From Deltaproteobacteria bacterium (lineage in GTDB: Bacteria; Desulfobacterota; Desulfobacteria; Desulfobacterales; ETH-SRB1), in assembly GCA_030627405.1 (NCBI GenBank), contig DAOUSD010000032.1, forward strand, positions 1 through 10,496: DNA of 10,496 nt, written 5' to 3'. Position 1 is the stretch's first letter; each line of letters begins with the position of its first letter. The notes below the pieces were generated by a model, which ran no database searches, was not told the origin of the DNA, and saw only the letters and a program-made list of their open reading frames with translations. Position numbers and translations under genes: made by a program. Shown piece after piece: positions 7,391 to 10,496 of the stretch.

Positions 7391-7639
7391 ACCATTGTAC
7401 TTGAAGGATCAGACGACTCTGGATTCAGCGGCTACGAAACCAGTATCGGGCAAATCGTAGTGGCTCTGCAATGTCTCCAAATGGGAGATAAGGTCAACTC
7501 AAAAGCCTTCGGGCTCCTGCTCAAAGAAGTTTGTGTAAACACTGGAGATGAAATATTCCAGGGGCTCGATAACCTGTATCTGCCTGAGGAATTCATTCAA
7601 AATACTCGAGCGGAGGTGCTTGGAAAAAAAGGGGCGTAA
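7391..7639 (+). pseudogene. Orphan coding fragment, C-terminal remnant of unknown gene
   Basis: An open frame of 82 codons runs from just after a TAA (7388-7390) to TAA 7637-7639, with protein-like content: TIVLEGSDDSGFSGYETS, then helical GQIVVALQCLQMGDKV, KAFGLLLKEVC and a Leu/Glu-rich EEFIQNTRAEVLGKKGA end. There is no ribosome binding site and the first ATG is at 7482. It therefore looks like the tail of a longer gene whose front is missing. It is in a different frame from the broken gene before it and shows no evident relation to it. I do not recognise the family. The stretch from 7640 to 7873 holds no gene, only repeats and the leader of the small gene at 7874. Confidence 0.35.
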
Positions 7640-7654
7640 TTGGATGAGAAAGAC

Positions 7655-7713
7655 TTGCGGGACTAAATAAATAAAACATGGTTAAAGGGAAGTTACTTAC
7701 TTATGTCCCGCAA
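7655..7713. repeat. Inverted repeat with 9-bp perfect arms
   Basis: TTGCGGGAC (7655-7663) and GTCCCGCAA (7705-7713) are perfect inverted copies. Inside them, TAAATAA and TTACTTA can continue the pairing with one bulge and one mismatch, so the stem is effectively longer around a loop of about 25 nt. There is no T tract, so it is not a usual terminator. It ends 5 bp before the dispersed repeat at 7719, and together they may be one element of the REP or miniature-transposon kind. Confidence 0.5.
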
Positions 7714-7718
7714 AGCTC

Positions 7719-7745
7719 CATGAGCATGATATCATGGCATCTGCC
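7719..7745. repeat. 27-bp dispersed repeat, copy 1, with CATGATATCATG palindrome
   Basis: This copy matches 10139-10165 at 25 of 27 positions in the same orientation. Its core CATGATATCATG (7725-7736) is a perfect 12-bp palindrome, while copy 2 has CATGGTATCATG. The next 18 bp here (7746-7763) match 10173-10190 in inverted orientation at 15 of 18 positions. No function is known to me; an element end, recombination site or regulator site are all possible. Confidence 0.6.
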
Positions 7746-7873
7746 TGTGTAATGAAAGAAGAGATATGCCTGAAGTTTCAAATATAGAAGCAATGATCCT
7801 ATAAAATCAAATAAGCGATCTCATACCATAAGGGAACAACATAAATAATGTTCAGCAGAAAGGAGGATTTGTA

Positions 7874-8083
7874 ATGGGCAAATATAAATTGTGTAAAAAA
7901 TATAATGTGTCTTGTGATTCCGTTGATAGTAAGAAATACTGTGGCTCTTGTGAGCCATCTCAGGGGGTGAGCTTCAGGAGCTCCGAGATAAGAGATTACG
8001 ACATAGAGATGAGATTAAAAGCAGCAAGAACGGACCCCGATTTCTACAGGGTAACCCTACCTACCTATAAACCACAGGGATAA
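7874..8083 (+). CDS. Small Cys-rich protein of unknown function
   Basis: A 69-residue protein with no recognised family. The first 27 residues hold four cysteines (7, 14, 23 and 26; C-x6-C-x8-C-x2-C), a spacing that could bind zinc or another metal. The rest is charged and probably helical (EIRDYDIEMRLKAARTDPDFY) with a short C-terminal tail TLPTYKPQG. There is no signal peptide or membrane segment. The start is strongly supported by AAAGGAGG at 7859-7866, the best ribosome binding site in the window, so it is probably translated. An 8-codon frame starting at ATG 7848 ends TAATG on this start, which could couple translation. A weak terminator-like structure follows the stop. It stands alone, with about 300 bp before the next gene. 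Confidence 0.6.
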   Translation: MGKYKLCKKYNVSCDSVDSKKYCGSCEPSQGVSFRSSEIRDYDIEMRLKAARTDPDFYRVTLPTYKPQG

Positions 8084-8107
8084 ATCAAATCTTCTTCCTG
8101 TTTTTTT
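8074..8107 (+). terminator. Weak terminator candidate after the small Cys-rich gene
   Basis: ACAGG (8074-8078) can pair with CCTGT (8097-8101), followed by a run of T to 8107. The stem is only 5 bp and the loop 18 nt, so the energy is poor, but the placement just before and after the stop region and the T run fit a terminator. Confidence 0.3.
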
Positions 8108-8143
8108 GAAAAGTTGACATATTATACACTTTTCAAATATGAT
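8105..8143 (+). promoter_or_regulatory. Sigma-70-like promoter overlapped by a perfect palindrome (operator candidate)
   Basis: TTTGAAAAGT (8105-8114) and ACTTTTCAAA (8128-8137) are perfect inverted 10-mers with a 13-nt centre. TTGACA (8114-8119) is a perfect -35 and TATGAT (8138-8143) a 5-of-6 -10 with an 18-bp spacer, so the palindrome covers the -35 edge and fills the spacer. This is the usual geometry of a repressor operator. The transcript would run rightward toward 8385, with about 235 nt of leader. The regulator is not identified. Confidence 0.55.
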
Positions 8144-8166
8144 GTCATAATATTAGGATAATAAGG

Positions 8167-8224
8167 CAAGGCAAATATGCCCGAAAATATCTTTAATATC
8201 ATTATATCAAGGCAAATTTGCTTG
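8167..8224. repeat. Two CAAGGCAAAT repeats, each extending into a palindrome
   Basis: CAAGGCAAAT occurs at 8167-8176 and 8208-8217, 41 bp apart (about four helical turns). The first continues as GGCAAATATGCC (GGCA/TGCC arms), the second as GCAAATTTGC (8212-8221, perfect 10-bp palindrome) flanked by CAAG and CTTG. Spacing near whole helical turns on the same side as the promoter at 8105-8143 fits paired binding sites for one dimeric protein. Confidence 0.45.
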
Positions 8225-8384
8225 TCAACTCGGACATTAGCAACTCAGCTAAGAAAGTGACAGTTTAAAGGCTAAAGAACACGTTGAGGCCCACAAGTAG
8301 GCCCTTAAAGTATTAACCCTCCTTCCTGGTAAAATTATCAGGTTGAGGCACTAATTCAAAAGGATTTTTGTTGGAGAACGCCAA

Positions 8385-8687
8385 ATGAGTATAAGAATAG
8401 GAATGATCGACTACGATAGGCCTTCCAGACCGGGATCTGCTGAAGACGTTCGTCAATTCCTTGCTGTCGGTGGGAAAGACGTAATTCGGCTTGCTTGGTC
8501 TAGTCTGAATCCCAGCGAAAACAACTATATCGCCAGAGATGAACTGGCCTCGTGGTTTTGTGACATCTTCAACTTGAAACGCGATGCTGGTCAAGGCAAC
8601 AAGTGTATAAACATTCTGGAAAAGACCGGTCTGTTGGTCCGCAGCCGCGTGGGGCACGAACCTGTTCGACCTAGTTTTGATCTGTGA
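8385..8687 (+). CDS. Hypothetical protein, possible helix-turn-helix
   Basis: A 100-residue protein of no family I recognise. The front is IRIGMIDYDRPSRPGSAEDV, followed by helical segments (VRQFLAVGGKDVIRLAW, then ARDELASWFCDIFNL) and a C-terminal NKCINILEKTGLLVRSR, whose KTGLLV turn resembles the end of a winged-helix or phage-type DNA-binding fold. That reading is tentative. Composition supports coding: balanced charge, and GGAG at 8372-8375 spaced 9 nt from the ATG. It lies downstream of the palindromic promoter region, so it could be an autoregulator, but it may also be a remnant of a longer gene. An opposite-strand frame of similar length (8313-8657) has no ribosome binding site and poorer composition. 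Confidence 0.45.
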   Translation: MSIRIGMIDYDRPSRPGSAEDVRQFLAVGGKDVIRLAWSSLNPSENNYIARDELASWFCDIFNLKRDAGQGNKCINILEKTGLLVRSRVGHEPVRPSFDL

Positions 8688-8897
8688 AGCGTGGGTACGG
8701 GAAGCTAAAGTACAGGCTAAAACCTGGGGTCACCTTGATTATTATAATAATAAAGCTTGTTTGCAATTGGGGACATTTTTAGCCCTCATTCCCAAGGAAG
8801 CAGGAATTCAGAAGCGCCGAATTAAACAAAAATTTGCATTTATCAAATACCGCAATTTTGAAGTTGACTTCTTCAAATATCTATGCAAAATGAAGTT
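8688..8897. other. Spacer before the second ATPase, no convincing gene
   Basis: A frame open through here (from an ATG at 8677) gives a low-quality product and lacks a ribosome binding site, so I do not call it. The stretch has a perfect AT palindrome ATTATTATAATAAT (8738-8751) that includes TATAAT (8744-8749) without a matching -35. It also has an imperfect inverted repeat AAAATTTGC/GCAATTTT (8829-8859, one bulge). Either could be part of the ATPase promoter region. Confidence 0.35.
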
Positions 8898-10055
8898 ATG
8901 TTCAGCAGATTGCTAAAAATCCCGGTTGATAATAACAAGAGTTTTTTCCTGTTTGGACCAAGAGGTACTGGAAAAACTACATGGATAAAAAGCATCTTTT
9001 CGGAATCTCTGTACTTTGATCTCCTGAAATTTGATCTTTATAATGATCTTTTAGCACGACCGGGTCGCCTGGAAAATCTAATACCCCAAGGTTTTCAAAA
9101 CTGGATCATTCTTGATGAGATACAGAGGATTCCGGAACTATTAAACGAGGTCCATCGGTTAATAGAAACTTTTCACTACAAATTCATACTCACAGGCTCC
9201 AGCGCGAGAACTCTCAGGAAGAAAGGTGTAAATCTACTGGCTGGACGTGCCTTAACCTACAAAATGTATCCTCTTACAGCCGTTGAACTGGGCGACAGTT
9301 TTTGCTTGAAAAAGTCATTAGCCTGGGGGCATTTGCCATCAATTCCTTCTGAAAAAACCCCCAACCTCTTTTTAAAGGCTTATGTTCAGACATATTTACG
9401 CGAGGAGATTCTGCAGGAAGGCTTAACAAGGAATTTAGGCAGTTTTTCACGTTTTCTTGAAACAGCTTCCTTTTCACAGGGATCAGTATTGAATATTTCC
9501 GAGATAGCAAGAGAATCCGGTATTGAAAGAATGCGAGTTACAAACTACTTTTCAATACTTGAAGATCTTCTTCTCGCCTCCCTCCTTCCTGTCTTTACAA
9601 GAAGGGCAAAGCGGAGAATGATATCCCATCCTAAATTCTATTTTTTTGATGTCGGTATTTTTCGGACACTCCGTCCTATGGGACCGCTTGATTCTCCTCA
9701 AGAAGCCGAAGGGCCTAGCCTGGAAACCCTTTGCTTTCAAGAATTATCTGCCATCAATGACTATTACAATTATGAATATAATCTGTATTACTGGCGAACG
9801 AGCAATGGCGTTGAAGTTGATTTTATTCTTTATGGCCCCAAGGGTCTTCTTGCTTTTGAAATAAAACGTTCCAGCCGAATTTCAAAAAAAGATCTTAACG
9901 GGCTGAAGTCATTTGCAAATGACTATCCCGAAGCGAAGCTATACATGCTATATGGCGGTTCAAGGCAGGAATATGTAGACAACATTTCCATACTGCCTGT
10001 AGAAAAAGCTTTAAAAGAGCTCCCATCAATTCTGCAAAACAGGGGGGAGGTATAG
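8898..10055 (+). CDS. AAA family ATPase with DUF4143 domain, complete
   Basis: A complete 385-residue ATPase. Walker A is GPRGTGKTT (residues 20-28, Lys26), Walker B is WIILDEIQ (Asp73-Glu74), and sensor-1-like FILTGSSA is near 96-103. A winged-helix region (ISEIARESGIERMRVTNYFSI) and YFFDVGIF follow. The C-terminus has a PD-(D/E)XK-like arrangement: Glu282, Asp308 in EVD, then Glu321 and Lys323 in FEIK, so a nuclease-like fold is possible but catalysis is unproven. ATG 8898 is chosen because family members usually begin right at the MFSRLLKIP-type segment; ATG 8883 in frame would add five residues, and neither has a good ribosome binding site. The protein is cytoplasmic. It is a paralogue of the truncated ATPase at the left edge, with clearly diverged sequence. 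Such genes often sit alone in accessory DNA; function is unknown. Confidence 0.92.
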   Translation: MFSRLLKIPVDNNKSFFLFGPRGTGKTTWIKSIFSESLYFDLLKFDLYNDLLARPGRLENLIPQGFQNWIILDEIQRIPELLNEVHRLIETFHYKFILTGSSARTLRKKGVNLLAGRALTYKMYPLTAVELGDSFCLKKSLAWGHLPSIPSEKTPNLFLKAYVQTYLREEILQEGLTRNLGSFSRFLETASFSQGSVLNISEIARESGIERMRVTNYFSILEDLLLASLLPVFTRRAKRRMISHPKFYFFDVGIFRTLRPMGPLDSPQEAEGPSLETLCFQELSAINDYYNYEYNLYYWRTSNGVEVDFILYGPKGLLAFEIKRSSRISKKDLNGLKSFANDYPEAKLYMLYGGSRQEYVDNISILPVEKALKELPSILQNRGEV

Positions 10056-10138
10056 GGGCCGTGATGTTGCCAGTTAGTTTTAGCCTTTGCTGTCTCTTCG
10101 CCTCGAATTACCCGATTTATCAATCCGCATAGAATACA

Positions 10139-10165
10139 CATGAGCATGGTATCATGGCACCTGCC
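10139..10165. repeat. 27-bp dispersed repeat, copy 2
   Basis: It matches 7719-7745 at 25 of 27 positions; the two differences are A to G and T to C. A few bases to the left also agree (TCCGCA near 10123-10129 against TCCCGCA before copy 1). It lies 84 bp after the second ATPase, so the two copies bracket the segment 7746-10138 as direct repeats. Confidence 0.6.
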
Positions 10166-10442
10166 GATTATACTCATTTTTCATTACGCAGTAAGGTGAT
10201 CGTATTTTTTTGTTATTACGCTTCTTCCATTCCAAGCCCTTCTTTTTTATAAGTTCAAAAGAAATACACCCTTTTTTCTTCTTTCTCAATAAAGCAATTT
10301 ACCATTATTTTCAAGCTGAAAGAACCACGTACTCCCTTCCATAATTATTCTTCATATCATTTTTTGTCTCATTGGCATACATCCTGCTTTTATGGGGATA
10401 TATTTTAAAATGCATAATTTCATAATAGTCAAAACGATTCTC

Positions 10443-10469
10443 ACCGCAAAGCCACGGAGATCGCAGAGT
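10443..10469. repeat. Short CGCAGAG-type periodic repeat
   Basis: ACCGCAAAG, CCACGGAGA and TCGCAGAGT run in tandem as loosely related 9-mers. The last shares CGCAGAG with 7372-7378, right at the break of the asnB-coupled gene. It looks like the CGCAGAGAA-type periodic repeats common between genes in some environmental genomes; this is from memory and unverified. Confidence 0.35.
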
Positions 10470-10496
10470 TTATTTTTTGATTTGTTTTCCTTTGAG

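Larger units (their letters stand above)
8084..8384. other. Gene-free regulatory-looking stretch
   Basis: No coding frame is convincing. It holds the palindrome-embedded promoter (8105-8143), two CAAGGCAAAT repeats (8167-8224), an imperfect inverted repeat (TTTAAAGGC 8264-8272 with GCCCTTAAA 8301-8309, 8 of 9 pairs, GGCC boxes between), and a short hairpin CCTGGTAAAATTATCAGG (8325-8342). The density of symmetric sequences in 300 bp is high and suggests protein binding or a structured leader RNA for the gene at 8385. Confidence 0.5.
10056..10496. other. Gene-free right end of window
   Basis: No coding frame is convincing on either strand. The stretch contains repeat copy 2 (10139-10165), its inverted-flank match (10173-10190), a pyrimidine-rich tract (about 10240-10290) and a CGCAGAG-type repeat (10443-10469). 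No strong terminator was found after the ATPase stop. Confidence 0.55.

Noticed and set aside
7216..7639. One frameshifted gene spanning both coding fragments after asnB
   Set aside because: The frames differ, the linking stretch reads poorly in all three frames, and the two peptides show no sign of belonging to one fold.
8313..8657. 114-codon open frame on the - strand
   Set aside because: It lies opposite the better-supported + strand gene at 8385-8687, has no ribosome binding site, and its composition looks like a shadow.
8677..8916. 79-codon + strand frame between the unknown gene and the ATPase
   Set aside because: No ribosome binding site, overlaps both neighbours in other frames, and its product shows no domain-like pattern.
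9923..10177. 84-codon - strand frame covering repeat copy 2
   Set aside because: It runs antisense into the ATPase gene. The part over the repeat is matched in copy 1 only over a few codons before diverging, so conservation there is at DNA rather than protein level.
1..10496. CRISPR array, tRNA or rRNA genes
   Set aside because: No regularly spaced repeat-spacer pattern and no tRNA T-arm or rRNA-like segments were seen on either strand.

Overview
The window looks like an accessory region of an AT-leaning, Gram-negative and probably anaerobic bacterium. A Desulfobacterota-type (sulfate- or syntrophy-associated) lineage would fit the paired AAA/DUF4143 ATPases and the periodic intergenic repeats, but this is a weak inference because no taxonomic marker is present. 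All convincing genes are on the + strand. No tRNA, rRNA, CRISPR array or transposase gene was seen.

Region 1 (1-1264): the 3' two thirds or more of an AAA ATPase with a DUF4143 C-terminal half, cut by the window edge. It is followed by about 310 bp of non-coding DNA holding a 9-bp-periodic inverted repeat and a hairpin followed by a T tract. Region 2 (1265-7371): a tight co-directional block of five intact genes for making or decorating a surface polysaccharide or glycoconjugate: GT2 glycosyltransferase, HAD phosphatase (overlapping the GT2 gene), GT4-type glycosyltransferase, polysaccharide pyruvyl-transferase family protein, and an AsnB-type glutamine-dependent amidotransferase. The inferred logic is that the two transferases add sugars, the HAD enzyme dephosphorylates a small intermediate, the pyruvyl-transferase family protein adds an acidic group, and the AsnB enzyme amidates a carboxylate such as a uronic acid. 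A sixth gene starts by a 4-nt overlap with asnB but breaks off after 51 codons.

Region 3 (7372-10496): a mosaic. It contains an orphan C-terminal-looking coding fragment, a long inverted repeat, a small Cys-rich protein gene with a very strong ribosome binding site, and a promoter embedded in a perfect 10-bp-arm palindrome followed by two copies of a CAAGGCAAAT half-palindrome. A 100-residue unknown protein and a second, complete AAA/DUF4143 ATPase follow. Two copies of a 27-bp sequence (25 of 27 identical) bracket 7746-10138 in direct orientation. The 18 bp just outside the core of each copy match each other only in inverted orientation (15 of 18).

The best candidates for something new are this repeat-bracketed segment with its operator-like control region, and the broken asnB-coupled gene. 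Both assignments are tentative.
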